Assembly (NCBI GenBank): GCA_963676095.1
Contig: OY781040.1
Location: forward strand, 806,001 to 870,000
From: G963676095 sp963676095
Lineage (GTDB): Bacteria; Bacteroidota; Bacteroidia; Bacteroidales; Prolixibacteraceae
DNA length: 64,000 nt
Direction of reading: 5' to 3'
How positions within the stretch are numbered: the first letter of the stretch is position 1; every line of letters starts with the position of its first letter. The position numbers and the translations under genes are program-made. The notes below the pieces were generated by a model. It had not been told where the DNA came from and ran no database searches. It worked only from the letters and a program-made list of their open reading frames with translations. Shown here piece by piece: positions 55,459 to 64,000 of this stretch.

Positions 55459-57912
55459 ATGAACATCTCCTACAAATGGTTAAAAGATTACATTGAAACG
55501 GACCTCAATCCGAAGGAAATCGAAGAAGTACTTACCCGCATCGGACTGGAAGTCGGCAGTATTGAAGAAGTTGAAAGTGTAAAGGGCGGTTTGCGGGGAT
55601 TGGTTATTGGTAAAGTACTTACCTGTGAAAAACATCCCAACTCCGACCATCTGAGTAAAACAACAGTCGATGTAGGCACTGGAACAATCTTACCGATTGT
55701 ATGCGGGGCCCCGAATGTTGCAGCCGGACAAAAAGTGGTTGTTGCTACCGTAGGAACGACCCTGTATGACGGAGACCAGGAATTCCAGATTAAAAAATCG
55801 AAAATCAGAGGGGAAGTTTCAGAGGGGATGATCTGCGCTGAAGATGAAATTGGCCTGGGCACAGACCATGAAGGCATTATGGTCCTCCCTGAAGATGCTC
55901 CTGCCGGAATGCCGGCCAGTCAGTTTTTCAATGTCGGATCTGACTATTCTATAGAGGTCGACCTGACCCCGAACCGGATTGACAGCGCTTCGCATATCGG
56001 TGTCGCCAGAGACCTGGCTGCCTACCTGGGAAAAGATCAGGAAATTTCTTATAAAAAGCCATCTGTCGAAAGCTTTATGACAGATGATCATTCGCTCGTG
56101 ATCCCTGTTGAAATCGGGACCCCGGAAGCCTGCATCAGATATAGCGGGGTTACCATCAGCAACGTGGAGATTAAGGAGTCTCCCGAGTGGCTGAAAAACA
56201 GATTGAAAGCAATCGGGCTCCATCCGATCAGCAATGTCGTTGATATTACCAATTACGTTCTATTTGAAACAGGACAACCGCTTCATGCTTTTGACGCCGA
56301 TCAGATCAAAGGGAAAAAAGTCATCGTAAAAACATTAACTGCCGGAACGAAATTTACAACACTTGACGAAGTGGAGCGGGAACTCCATCAGGACGATCTC
56401 GTCATCTGTAACGAACAGGAAGGAATGTGCCTCGCCGGAGTTTTCGGAGGAGTCAAATCAGGAGTAAAAAATTCAACAAAAAATATTTTTCTGGAATCAG
56501 CGTGTTTCGATCCTGTGTATATCCGGAAAACCGCCCGCCGGCATGGATTAAATACCGACGCATCGTTCCGCTACGAAAGAGGGACAGATCCGAATGGCAC
56601 CATTTATGCGCTAAAACGTGCTGCACTACTGATTAAAGAAATGGCAGGGGGCAGGATTTCCTCTGATATTATCGATATTTATCCCGCACCGGTAGCCGAT
56701 TTCGAAGTCGAAGTCAGTTATGCCAACATTAAACGGCTGATTGGCAAGGATCTTGGAGCAGAAGTTATTAAACGGATACTGAATTTACTTGAAATAAAAA
56801 TCAAGAATGAAACAGATCTGGGCCTGTCGCTGGCAGTCCCGCCTTATCGTGTTGATGTGAAACGGGAAGCTGATGTTATTGAAGAAATCCTTCGTATATA
56901 TGGATACAATAAAGTAGAAATCCCGACAAAGATCAATGCTTCTGTGCAGTACAGCATTAAGCCAAATCCGACGAAAATCAGGAACATCATGGCCAACATG
57001 CTAACAGATAGAGGATTTAACGAAATCTGGTCGAACTCATTGACAAAAGCTTCGTATTATGAAGGGTCCACCAGTTTCCCTGCTGAAAAAACAGTTAAAC
57101 TGTTCAACCCGTTAAGCGGCGACCTGAACGGAATGAGGCAGACCCTGCTTTTCGGGGGACTGGAAGCGATTTCCTATAATGCGAACCGTAAAAACGGTGA
57201 CCTTCGCCTTTACGAGTTTGGAAATTGTTATTTTCAGAATGGAATGGAGCTGGCCGATAATCCCTTGAAAAATTACCGGGAGGAAGAGCATCTTGCCCTT
57301 TTTGTCACCGGAAAGAAAGAACAGGAAAGCTGGCTCGTTCCCCAATCAGAAGCCAGTTTCTTCGAATTGAAGGCTTATCTCGAAAACATGCTGCTGAAAC
57401 TGGGTCTCAGTTCTGAAAATATTAAAGAGGAAACAATAACGACAGATCTGTTACCGGAGGGTTTGTGCTACTTTGGAAAAAACGGGAAAAAATTGGCTGA
57501 ATTCGGCATCGTAAATAAAAAATTGCTTAAAGAGTTCGATATTGCTGCCCCGGTTTACTATGCAGACCTGATGATGGACCAGTTGATTCTGGAGCAGAAG
57601 AACAACAAAGTTCAGTACAACGAATTATCTAAATATCCGGAAGTACGCCGCGACCTGGCCCTGCTTACCGATGTGGCAACCAGTTTCTCCCAAATCAGAG
57701 AGGTAGCGGTCAAATCTGAACGGAAACTGCTTCGATCGGTTGACCTTTTCGATGTTTATGAGGGAAAGGGCATCCCTGAAGGGAAAAAATCGTATGCCGT
57801 CAGTTTCATTCTGAGGGACGACGAGAAGACCTTAAACGACAAACAGATCGACAGGATCATGCAAAAAATGATCGACTCTTTAGAAAGAGAGTTGGGCGCC
57901 GTGTTACGATAA
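55459..57912 (+). CDS. pheT: Phenylalanyl-tRNA synthetase beta subunit
   Basis: At 817 residues this is the full-length beta chain of the (alpha-beta)2 enzyme charging tRNA-Phe. Domains run in order: a N-terminal tRNA-binding domain (about 40-150, KHPNSDHLSKTTVDVG), B3/B4 editing domain (about 215-375, RLKAIGLHPISNVVDITNYV), B5 (about 410-480), the synthetase-like core, and the FDX-ACB anticodon domain at the end (SKYPEVRRDLALL, DEKTLNDKQIDRIM). It is not next to pheS here, which is common in Bacteroidota. It is likely co-transcribed with the EamA gene 9 bp downstream. Confidence 0.96.
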   Translation: MNISYKWLKDYIETDLNPKEIEEVLTRIGLEVGSIEEVESVKGGLRGLVIGKVLTCEKHPNSDHLSKTTVDVGTGTILPIVCGAPNVAAGQKVVVATVGTTLYDGDQEFQIKKSKIRGEVSEGMICAEDEIGLGTDHEGIMVLPEDAPAGMPASQFFNVGSDYSIEVDLTPNRIDSASHIGVARDLAAYLGKDQEISYKKPSVESFMTDDHSLVIPVEIGTPEACIRYSGVTISNVEIKESPEWLKNRLKAIGLHPISNVVDITNYVLFETGQPLHAFDADQIKGKKVIVKTLTAGTKFTTLDEVERELHQDDLVICNEQEGMCLAGVFGGVKSGVKNSTKNIFLESACFDPVYIRKTARRHGLNTDASFRYERGTDPNGTIYALKRAALLIKEMAGGRISSDIIDIYPAPVADFEVEVSYANIKRLIGKDLGAEVIKRILNLLEIKIKNETDLGLSLAVPPYRVDVKREADVIEEILRIYGYNKVEIPTKINASVQYSIKPNPTKIRNIMANMLTDRGFNEIWSNSLTKASYYEGSTSFPAEKTVKLFNPLSGDLNGMRQTLLFGGLEAISYNANRKNGDLRLYEFGNCYFQNGMELADNPLKNYREEEHLALFVTGKKEQESWLVPQSEASFFELKAYLENMLLKLGLSSENIKEETITTDLLPEGLCYFGKNGKKLAEFGIVNKKLLKEFDIAAPVYYADLMMDQLILEQKNNKVQYNELSKYPEVRRDLALLTDVATSFSQIREVAVKSERKLLRSVDLFDVYEGKGIPEGKKSYAVSFILRDDEKTLNDKQIDRIMQKMIDSLERELGAVLR

Positions 57913-57921
57913 AAAATTGAA

Positions 57922-58851
57922 ATGAAAGATAATCAGAAGGGAGTACTATATGCCTGTGTCACTGCCTTATTCTGGGGCTTTTTGGCTATCTTGCTGAAGA
58001 TTGCCGTTCAGCGGGTTGATCCGGTAACGATTGTCTGGTTTCGTTTTGTCGTGGCATTCAGCATTCTCCTGTTGTGGCATCTGATTAAAAGTCCGCATGA
58101 ACTTAAAATACTGATAAAACCACCCAAAATGCTGTTGTATGCAGCGGTTGCCCTTTCGTGGAATTACCTGGGTTTCATGCTCAGCATCGATTTCACGACC
58201 CCAAGTAACGGGCAGCTAATCGTACAGGCGGGGCCCCTGTTGTTCACCCTTGCCGGACTCATCTTCTTTAAAGAACGTTTAAGGAAACAGCAAATCATTG
58301 GTTTTATCCTGGCGATCGCAGGATTCCTCCTGTTTTACAGCCAGCAAATAAAAGCAATGATGGGACAGAAGGACCAATATAATCTTGGCGTTATCCTGGC
58401 ATTAAGCGCTGCGCTTACGTGGGCCACTTATGCCGTGCTCCAGAAGAAACTGGTTGTTTATTATTCTCCCTCAACATTAAACCTTTTTCTGTTTGCTTTT
58501 CCAATAGTTGCCTACCTGCCTTTTATCGACCTGAAACCTTTTGCCAGTCTGGATGCAGGGCACTGGGCATTAATGATTTTTCTGGGACTCAATACACTGA
58601 TCGCTTATGGTTGCCTGGCCCAGGCCCTTCGCTATACAGAAGCCAATAAAGTCAGTATTATCCTGCTGGTTAACCCGGTCATCACCTTTGCAGTCATGGG
58701 TATTCTCACTGCAATGGAAGTCTCCTGGATAGCCGGGGAACATTTCTCGTTTTATGCCATTGCCGGGGCGCTGATCGTCCTTACCGGTGCAGGACTTGTC
58801 ATTAAAAAAAGTAAAAAACTGGTACAAACAGGAGAGGCGGGGACAGAATAA
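57922..58851 (+). CDS. EamA-family (DMT) transporter
   Basis: The 309-residue protein has ten membrane helices in two EamA halves. The first half includes YACVTALFWGFLAILLKIAV, DFTTPSNGQLIVQAGPLLFT and FFKERL. The second half includes ALSAALTWATYAVLQKKL and LAQALRYTEANKVSIILLVN. Substrates in the family are metabolites or amino acids and cannot be assigned. It is close behind pheT, likely in the same transcript. Confidence 0.92.
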   Translation: MKDNQKGVLYACVTALFWGFLAILLKIAVQRVDPVTIVWFRFVVAFSILLLWHLIKSPHELKILIKPPKMLLYAAVALSWNYLGFMLSIDFTTPSNGQLIVQAGPLLFTLAGLIFFKERLRKQQIIGFILAIAGFLLFYSQQIKAMMGQKDQYNLGVILALSAALTWATYAVLQKKLVVYYSPSTLNLFLFAFPIVAYLPFIDLKPFASLDAGHWALMIFLGLNTLIAYGCLAQALRYTEANKVSIILLVNPVITFAVMGILTAMEVSWIAGEHFSFYAIAGALIVLTGAGLVIKKSKKLVQTGEAGTE

Positions 58852-58932
58852 TCCGGGACATTCCGCAAAAACCGTGTACCGGGACCTGCATTACAAAAAA
58901 ACAGCACCATTATTGGTTTTAGCGTCATTGCA

Positions 58933-58975
58933 CAAAAAAACAGCCTCCCTTTCCTTTAAAGAAGAAAAAGGAGGC
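58933..58975 (-). terminator. Terminator of the GH51 gene (possibly bidirectional)
   Basis: GCCTCC (58943-58948) and GGAGGC (58970-58975) close a stem extended by CTTT/AAAAG-type pairs. On the minus strand it is followed by a U-run (A-run 58934-58940). It lies between two convergent genes. Confidence 0.7.
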
Positions 58976-59002
58976 CGCCACATCAGGCCCTCTGTTCACA
59001 GG

Positions 59003-60964
59003 CTACTTATATTGGGCGTCTATCACCACAAACGACCTTGGTTTCATTTTAATGGTCAATTTATTTCCTTTTACAGGCAATTTACTCTCGAAAGGGACGA
59101 TCCGGTCCGGGTTGTCGAGGGTGTTGTACGCCATTAACTGATCGGAATATAATTCAGTAACGGTTACCTCTTTCCCCTCCAGTCTGCAATCTTTCACATC
59201 AATATCAATATCCGCTGCCACAGAAGAGGCATTGACCAGTTTCAGGTATAAACGGTGCCCCGGCTTATCGACAGACGCACTCGAATACAGGCTGTCCTGG
59301 CCGGCAATCACCTTGCCGTCCGTCAGCACGGGAACAACATTGGTCCCACGGTGTGTCGAATACATCTTCTGAACGTAATAATCAGGGGTAGCGACAGCTC
59401 TCAGGTTATCAAACCAAATCAGGTCTGGCCTCCACTGCCATGCCCGCACATGGGCAAACAAAGGCGCATAGGAAGCCATGTTAACGACATCTGCATTCCG
59501 TTCAAGTCCGGTCATAAACGCGGCTTCAGAAAGAGCACTGAGCCAATTGTTATTCGATGCCGGGTCATCGTTTTTCACCCCGGTATGACTGGCATATTCG
59601 CCGGCAAAAACCTTCAGCCCGTTTCTAGGATAAGTGTCGTACCTCCTTGCATTATTGAAAAACCAGTCCGGATCTTTATAATAATGTTCATCCACCAGGT
59701 TAACCTGTCTTCCCGGAAGTTCCTTCCATAAATAATCAAACCGGTCACCATCAGAAGAAGGTCCTGAACCTGAGACCAACTTTATATCGGGGTATTTCTC
59801 ATGCACTTTCTTTGAGATCAGATCGTAGCGTTCGAGATACTGGTAACCCCATTGCTCGTTGCCAATGCCTAAATATTTTAAATGAAAAGGTTCCGGATGT
59901 CCCATCTCCGCCCTTATTTTGCCCCATTTCGCAGAGGTATCTCCATTTGCAAATTCGATCAGGTCGAGGGCGTCCTGAATATATGGGCCCATCTCATCCA
60001 GCGGGACCAGTTCTCCGGTGTTGTACTGACATGCCATTCCACAGTTCAGGATAGGAAGAGGCTCCGCACCGATATCCTCAGCAAGGAGAAAATATTCATA
60101 AAAACCCAGTCCGAACGACTGGAAGTAGTCAGGCGTATGACGGGACATAAATTCGGTATTCCATCGGTTAATAATCGTTTCCCTGTCACGGATGTTGCCA
60201 ATAGTTTTCTTCCACTGGTAACGGAGGTCAAGATGGTGCCCTTCGACGACACATCCCCCTGGGAACCGTATAAACCCAGGATGCAGCCCGGCAAGGAGCC
60301 TGGCCAGGTCGTCCCTCATTCCATTAGGACGGTTTTTAAAAGTATGTACAGGGAAAAGAGAGACAAAGTCAAAATCAACAGCGCCATTCCCTACGAGCAT
60401 TATTTTCAGGCTGGTCTTTTCTTCATCCGCATTTGCCCGGAACACAACTTCATGGGTATTCCAGTTATCCGGCAGGTCATTGATATTTGTTGTTCCCAGA
60501 ATATTTCCTTTCTCCCCTACCAGTTCTGCTTTCAGGGAAAGTTTGTTGCCTTCAGCAGCCCGGCATGAAACAGTTAACCGGTAATCTTCCCCTGCATGGA
60601 TCCCCATTCCCCGGAAACCTTCATTCCGGATAAAAGTTTCCTTACCAGCCGATAATGATTTAAGTCGCAAAAACCGGTGTTCTTTCTGCCCGATCGTCTC
60701 GTTGATCAGCAGTACGGAATCACGAAACGGGACCTGCCAGCCCATAAAAGGATCGGGAAAGGAAAAAGAACGGTTTTTAACGAGCTCTGCATAAAGTCCT
60801 CCATCTGCAGCAAAATTGATATCTTCAAAGAATATGCCCCACATGGTAGGCTGTATCTCAGGACCCGGATTTCCTGCGAAAGCCGAAATCCTTGTCTGTG
60901 CAATACCTTCTCCTGCAAAATACAGGCAAAGGGCACAAAGCAGTAAAGAAACTTTTCGTAACAT
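59003..60964 (-). CDS. GH51 alpha-L-arabinofuranosidase, secreted
   Basis: I use the ATG at 60962-60964 (MLRKVSLLLCALCLYFAGEG), which gives a clean signal peptide; the open frame upstream is intergenic repeat. The 653-residue product has a carbohydrate-binding-like N-terminal region (WGIFFEDINFAADGGLYAEL) and the GH51 barrel, with acid/base Glu in YLGIGNEQWGYQYLERYD and nucleophile Glu in LKVFAGEYASHTGV. A C-terminal beta domain ends VVIDAQYK. It releases arabinofuranosyl residues from arabinan or arabinoxylan in the periplasm or outside. There is no SusCD pair nearby, so it is not in a typical PUL. Confidence 0.92.
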   Translation of the reverse strand: MLRKVSLLLCALCLYFAGEGIAQTRISAFAGNPGPEIQPTMWGIFFEDINFAADGGLYAELVKNRSFSFPDPFMGWQVPFRDSVLLINETIGQKEHRFLRLKSLSAGKETFIRNEGFRGMGIHAGEDYRLTVSCRAAEGNKLSLKAELVGEKGNILGTTNINDLPDNWNTHEVVFRANADEEKTSLKIMLVGNGAVDFDFVSLFPVHTFKNRPNGMRDDLARLLAGLHPGFIRFPGGCVVEGHHLDLRYQWKKTIGNIRDRETIINRWNTEFMSRHTPDYFQSFGLGFYEYFLLAEDIGAEPLPILNCGMACQYNTGELVPLDEMGPYIQDALDLIEFANGDTSAKWGKIRAEMGHPEPFHLKYLGIGNEQWGYQYLERYDLISKKVHEKYPDIKLVSGSGPSSDGDRFDYLWKELPGRQVNLVDEHYYKDPDWFFNNARRYDTYPRNGLKVFAGEYASHTGVKNDDPASNNNWLSALSEAAFMTGLERNADVVNMASYAPLFAHVRAWQWRPDLIWFDNLRAVATPDYYVQKMYSTHRGTNVVPVLTDGKVIAGQDSLYSSASVDKPGHRLYLKLVNASSVAADIDIDVKDCRLEGKEVTVTELYSDQLMAYNTLDNPDRIVPFESKLPVKGNKLTIKMKPRSFVVIDAQYK

Positions 60965-61109
60965 AGTATTGAGTAGTTTTAAAGGTTTTAGCAAATTTAA
61001 AAAATAGAAACAGACACGACTGACTTGTTGTAAAATAAAAGTAAAAAAAACCTTTTCACAAATTTTTTCAGTTCCATCACTCAACAGTTCACCAATACTC
61101 CTATAATCG

Positions 61110-61371
61110 TTTGAGGCTACGCCGTTTGAGTGTTTGACACTTCGTTGTTTGAGTGTTGTTTCAGTTCCCATGACTTTGGTTTTCTTTCCATTCTCTCATT
61201 CCCTCATTCTTTCATTCACCAATATCCAACCGCGAAGCGTCAAACAATCGAACATTCAAACTTTCAAACATTTATTGTTTTAATCTGTGTTCATCCGTGT
61301 TATCTGTGGTGAACTTTTAAGACGCGAAACTGAACGCGAAGACGCTAAGACGCGGGAAATGGTTTCTATTG
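61110..61371. repeat. 262-bp tandem repeat, copy 1
   Basis: The stretch starting TTTGAGGCTACGCCGTTTGA and ending GGTTTCTATTG repeats with few changes at 61372-61633. It contains AACCGCGAAGCGTCAAACAA, ATCTGTGTTCATCCGTGTTA and ACTGAACGCGAAGACGC, phrases common as intergenic repeats in environmental bacterial genomes. It is non-coding. Confidence 0.85.
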
Positions 61372-61633
61372 TTTGAGGCTACGCCGTTTGAAAGTTTGAG
61401 ACTTCGTCGTTTGAGTGTTGTTTCAGTTCCCATGACTTTGGTTTTCTTTCCATTCTCTCATTCCCTCATTCTTTCATTCACCAATATCCAACCGCGAAGC
61501 GTCAAACAATCGAACATTCAAACTTTCAAACATTTATTGTTTTAATCTGTGTTCATCCGTGTTATCTGTGGTGAACTTTTAAGACGCGAAACTGAACGCG
61601 AAGACGCTAAGACGCAAAAAATAGTTCCGATTG
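61372..61633. repeat. 262-bp tandem repeat, copy 2
   Basis: This is the second copy, with an exact offset of 262 bp. It differs mainly near its start (GTTTGAAAGTTTGAGACTTCG) and end (GCAAAAAATAGTTCCGATTG). A further diverged partial copy lies at about 61685-61785 (CATTCGCC..., AACAGCGAAGCGTCAAACAT). Confidence 0.85.
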
Positions 61634-61946
61634 TTAATATGGTTAACATGGTTGGTCGGTCCCTGTTCGCTATGCTCTTCTCCCAATTCTTTCATTCGCC
61701 AACTCGCCAGGTCACCAATTCACAATATCTTTATGCTCTTCCCCAACAGCGAAGCGTCAAACATTCAAACTTTTCAAACACTATAGCCATCATCGCTCTT
61801 CCTGTTTCCCGGCTCCATGCCCCAGATACCTCATCAATCACCTATCCTGAGTCTCCTGTTTTAAGGAATGATTAAACTTCTGTTTAAACGGTTATTAAAA
61901 ATCAAAGAAAGCCTGGCGGCATGTTAGTTTCGCAACAAAAAAGGAT
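61634..61946. other. Intergenic, partial repeat and no gene
   Basis: This holds the partial third repeat copy and then AT-rich sequence up to the next EamA gene. No coding frame was accepted; the plus-strand frame at 61549-61875 is a translation of repeat sequence. Confidence 0.55.
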
Positions 61947-62846
61947 ATGTGGATAATACTGGCACTGATCTCGGCAGTTTTGCTGGGACTATACGATGTT
62001 TTCAAAAAGGTTTCTGTCAATGAAAACGCTGTTTTGCCGGTACTGCTTGCTTCATCAATAACGGGGGCAATTCTCGTTTTCCCGATTGTAACCGGTTCAT
62101 TCCTGTTTCCTGAAGCACTAAAAAGTATAGGGCTTTATGTACCGCCGATCAGTTTACATCAGCACCTGTTAATACTGATCAAGTCGGTCATCGTGGTATC
62201 CAGCTGGCTCTTTGCTTTTCACGGATTAAAACATCTTCCCATAACAATTGATACCCCTGTCAGGGCCACAGGCCCGCTCTGGACGCTGGTGGGGGCTATC
62301 GTTATTTTTCATGAGCACCTGAATCCCTGGCAATGGGCAGGCGTAGCCATAACCCTTGTCTTTTTCTATCTTTTATCGACCGCAGGGAAAGTAGAAGGAA
62401 TAAATTTTGCAAAAAATGTCTGGATACTCTGCATCATTGCAGCTACGCTCTTCAGTGCAGCCAGTGGGCTTTATGACAAATTTATCATTAGAAAAATAGA
62501 CAGGCTGGCCGTACAGGCATGGTTTTCCTTTTACCAGGTGGTGGTAATGCTACCGGCTATTGCCCTGTTCCGTTGGTCAAAGCCCAGAAGTAAGAGGCCT
62601 CCTTTTCAATGGAGGTGGAGTATTCCGGCTATCGGTTTTTTTCTGTTACTCGCAGATTTCGCCTATTTCTACTCCTTAAGCTACGAAGATTCCATGATCT
62701 CGATTGTCTCGGCCCTTCGCCGCGGTGGCGTGTTGGTAGCCTTCATTACGGGGGCAATCGCCTTTAAGGAAAGAAATATCCGGCAAAAAGGAATTTATCT
62801 GCTCGGAATCCTTACGGGAATCCTGATTATTAGCCTTGGAAGCTAA
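61947..62846 (+). CDS. EamA-family (DMT) transporter
   Basis: The 299-residue protein starts MWIILALISAVLLGLYDVFK and has ten hydrophobic helices in two halves. The first half contains ITIDTPVRATGPLWTLVGAI and FHEHLNPWQW. The second half contains DFAYFYSLSYEDSMISIVSA and IAFKERNIRQKG. It is a different subfamily from the gene at 57922. Substrate is unknown. Confidence 0.9.
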   Translation: MWIILALISAVLLGLYDVFKKVSVNENAVLPVLLASSITGAILVFPIVTGSFLFPEALKSIGLYVPPISLHQHLLILIKSVIVVSSWLFAFHGLKHLPITIDTPVRATGPLWTLVGAIVIFHEHLNPWQWAGVAITLVFFYLLSTAGKVEGINFAKNVWILCIIAATLFSAASGLYDKFIIRKIDRLAVQAWFSFYQVVVMLPAIALFRWSKPRSKRPPFQWRWSIPAIGFFLLLADFAYFYSLSYEDSMISIVSALRRGGVLVAFITGAIAFKERNIRQKGIYLLGILTGILIISLGS

Positions 62847-63067
62847 AAACAAAAACGCCCATTTTCAAAGTTACTTTCATTTTCAACACGTTAAACATGG
62901 CTACTTCGCGTAAACCAGCTTTACAAACAGGAAAAAATACACTGCTTATTCTTTTTCGAAAATATAAAACAGGCTGATTACCCCGGATATATTGCAAAAA
63001 AAATTTAAAAATCCGTGAAAAAAACAATTTCCTCACGAATAGATTCGTTATTTTTATTAAAAAAATT

Positions 63068-63598
63068 ATGGAACGTATTGAATTGTATCGTGGAAACATT
63101 GTTAAAATGCATGTAGATGCAATCGTAAATGCAGCCAACAAGAGCCTGCTCGGGGGAGGAGGCGTGGATGGCGTGATCCATCAGGCCGCAGGCCCTCAAT
63201 TGCGGGAAGAATGCAGAAAATTGAATGGATGCCGCACAGGACAGGCAAAAATTACCCAAGGGTACCGGTTACCAGCAAAATTTATTATCCATACGGTAGG
63301 ACCGGTTTGGCTTGGAGGGAGAAAAGAAGAAAAGGAGCTGCTCCGGGATGCCTACTGGAATAGTATGGAATTAGGCAGGAAATATGGGATAAAAACGATA
63401 GCCTTTCCGAATATCAGCACCGGTGTTTATCGTTTTCCCAAGGACCTGGCTGCCCAAATAGCAATTGATACTGTCTCTGAATTTCTTAAAAATGACAGTT
63501 CCTACGAGAAGGTCTATTTTTGCGTTTATGATACTGAAAACGATGAATTATATAGCCGGATATTAAGCGGGAATAAGCATGAAACAGTGGAAGGTTGA
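63068..63598 (+). CDS. Macrodomain ADP-ribose hydrolase (YmdB-like)
   Basis: The 176-residue protein is a stand-alone macrodomain that removes acetyl or ADP-ribosyl groups from O-acetyl-ADP-ribose or modified macromolecules. Family motifs are VDAIVNAANKSLLGGGGVDG near 18-37, GYRLPAKFIIHTVGPVW, and IKTIAFPNISTGVYRFPKDL, which contain the binding Asn, Asp and glycine loops. Its end overlaps the start of the next gene by about 20 bp, so the two are probably translated together. Confidence 0.93.
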   Translation: MERIELYRGNIVKMHVDAIVNAANKSLLGGGGVDGVIHQAAGPQLREECRKLNGCRTGQAKITQGYRLPAKFIIHTVGPVWLGGRKEEKELLRDAYWNSMELGRKYGIKTIAFPNISTGVYRFPKDLAAQIAIDTVSEFLKNDSSYEKVYFCVYDTENDELYSRILSGNKHETVEG

Positions 63599-64000
63599 GA
63601 TTCAGGTAACTATCCTGACAGTAATCATCGCAGCAGCTATGGTTGCTTCTGGTTACTATGTTTATCAAAGCCTTTCAGTCATAATCGATTCGATCAACCA
63701 GGAAACCAGGCCTGATTTTAAACTATTGTTAATCAAGGATATTTCATCCGACCTTGACAAAATAGAAAACAACGTAAGGCTATATTCCCTAACGAATGAC
63801 CCGTCATTTATTACTCCATACAGGAAACTCAACACAGCCGTCCAGGAAAAACTAAAAAATCTGGAAGACTACGAGGTTCCGGGGTCGGGGGAAATCGGGC
63901 TCATTGATTCTATCCGGATACTTACGAACAGGAAACTGCTTTTATGGGAAGAAATAAGATCGCTTCACAGGCAACGCGGGGATACTCATGACCGCTTTTC
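63579..64000 (+). CDS. Membrane sensor protein, N-terminal part (runs off window)
   Basis: An open frame begins at ATG 63579 (MKQWKVEIQVTILTVIIAAA) and reaches the window end without a stop. It has one membrane helix (residues about 9-30) followed by a periplasmic helical region, SVIIDSINQETRPDFKLLLI, KDISSDLDKIENNVRLYSLT and so on. This resembles the N-terminus of a CHASE3- or four-helix-type histidine kinase. The transmitter domain, if present, lies beyond the window. It overlaps the macrodomain gene. Confidence 0.8.
   Translation, partial: MKQWKVEIQVTILTVIIAAAMVASGYYVYQSLSVIIDSINQETRPDFKLLLIKDISSDLDKIENNVRLYSLTNDPSFITPYRKLNTAVQEKLKNLEDYEVPGSGEIGLIDSIRILTNRKLLLWEEIRSLHRQRGDTHDRF

Noticed and set aside
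59882..60568. 228-codon plus-strand ORF opposite the GH51 gene
   Set aside because: Antisense of conserved GH51 sequence; the minus strand shows catalytic motifs and a signal peptide.
61549..61875. 108-codon ORF in the 61-kb repeat region
   Set aside because: It translates repeat text (MFIRVICGELLRRETER-like) that is common as intergenic sequence, not a gene.

Overview
The window reads as chromosomal DNA of a member of the Bacteroidota, most likely class Bacteroidia. Evidence: a UpxY-type antitermination factor heads a polysaccharide locus, a -33 TTG / -7 TAnnTTTG promoter precedes pheT, BamA/TamA-like and TamB-like genes are adjacent, and Bacteroidota-style IS4, IS91 and RAYT remnants are present. 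Genus cannot be decided from the sequence alone.

Region 1 (1-10 kb) is an accessory graveyard. A complete group II intron (minus strand) sits inside the reverse transcriptase gene of a second group II intron, directly after its YADD motif; the second intron interrupts an XRE-type helix-turn-helix gene. Then come a decayed IS91 transposase, an intact IS4-family element that split a lipoprotein gene at its first codons (10-bp target duplication, 16-bp terminal repeats), a truncated IS5-like transposase fused to the tail of an unrelated gene, an Rpn-family nuclease, and a dead REP-associated tyrosine transposase carrying a palindrome.

Region 2 (10-38 kb, all minus strand) is an exopolysaccharide/capsule locus. 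Read in transcription order: UpxY, CysQ, Wza-like exporter, Wzc-like tyrosine autokinase, Wzx flippase, pyruvyltransferase-like protein, NeuB-like synthase, NeuA-HAD fusion, second pyruvyltransferase-like protein, capsule-synthesis protein, Wzy-like polymerase, glycosyltransferases, hexapeptide acetyltransferase, acyltransferase 3, WecG/TagA transferase, GDP-mannose 4,6-dehydratase, an outer-membrane protein, a degenerate dehydratase paralog, and the initiating polyprenyl-phosphate sugar transferase, closed by a rho-independent terminator. The gene set predicts a Wzx/Wzy-dependent polymer containing a nonulosonic acid, plausibly Kdn, and pyruvyl groups.

Region 3 (39-64 kb) is more housekeeping-like: BamA/TamA-like and TamB-like envelope genes, a small YtxH/holin-like membrane operon, a NarL-type two-component pair, an alginate-export-like porin followed by pstSCAB, a Tat-exported Gfo/Idh/MocA oxidoreductase, pheT, two EamA transporters, a GH51 arabinofuranosidase, a macrodomain hydrolase, and the start of a membrane sensor protein.

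The most unusual signal is a set of four intergenic arrays (3463-3814, 8190-8277, 9818-9905, 53298-53539), each with a 22-bp period and degenerate units. Every array has its own conserved word, and two of them share the same flanking motif. The period is not a multiple of three, and the units are too divergent for CRISPR repeats. They fit no element type that I know.
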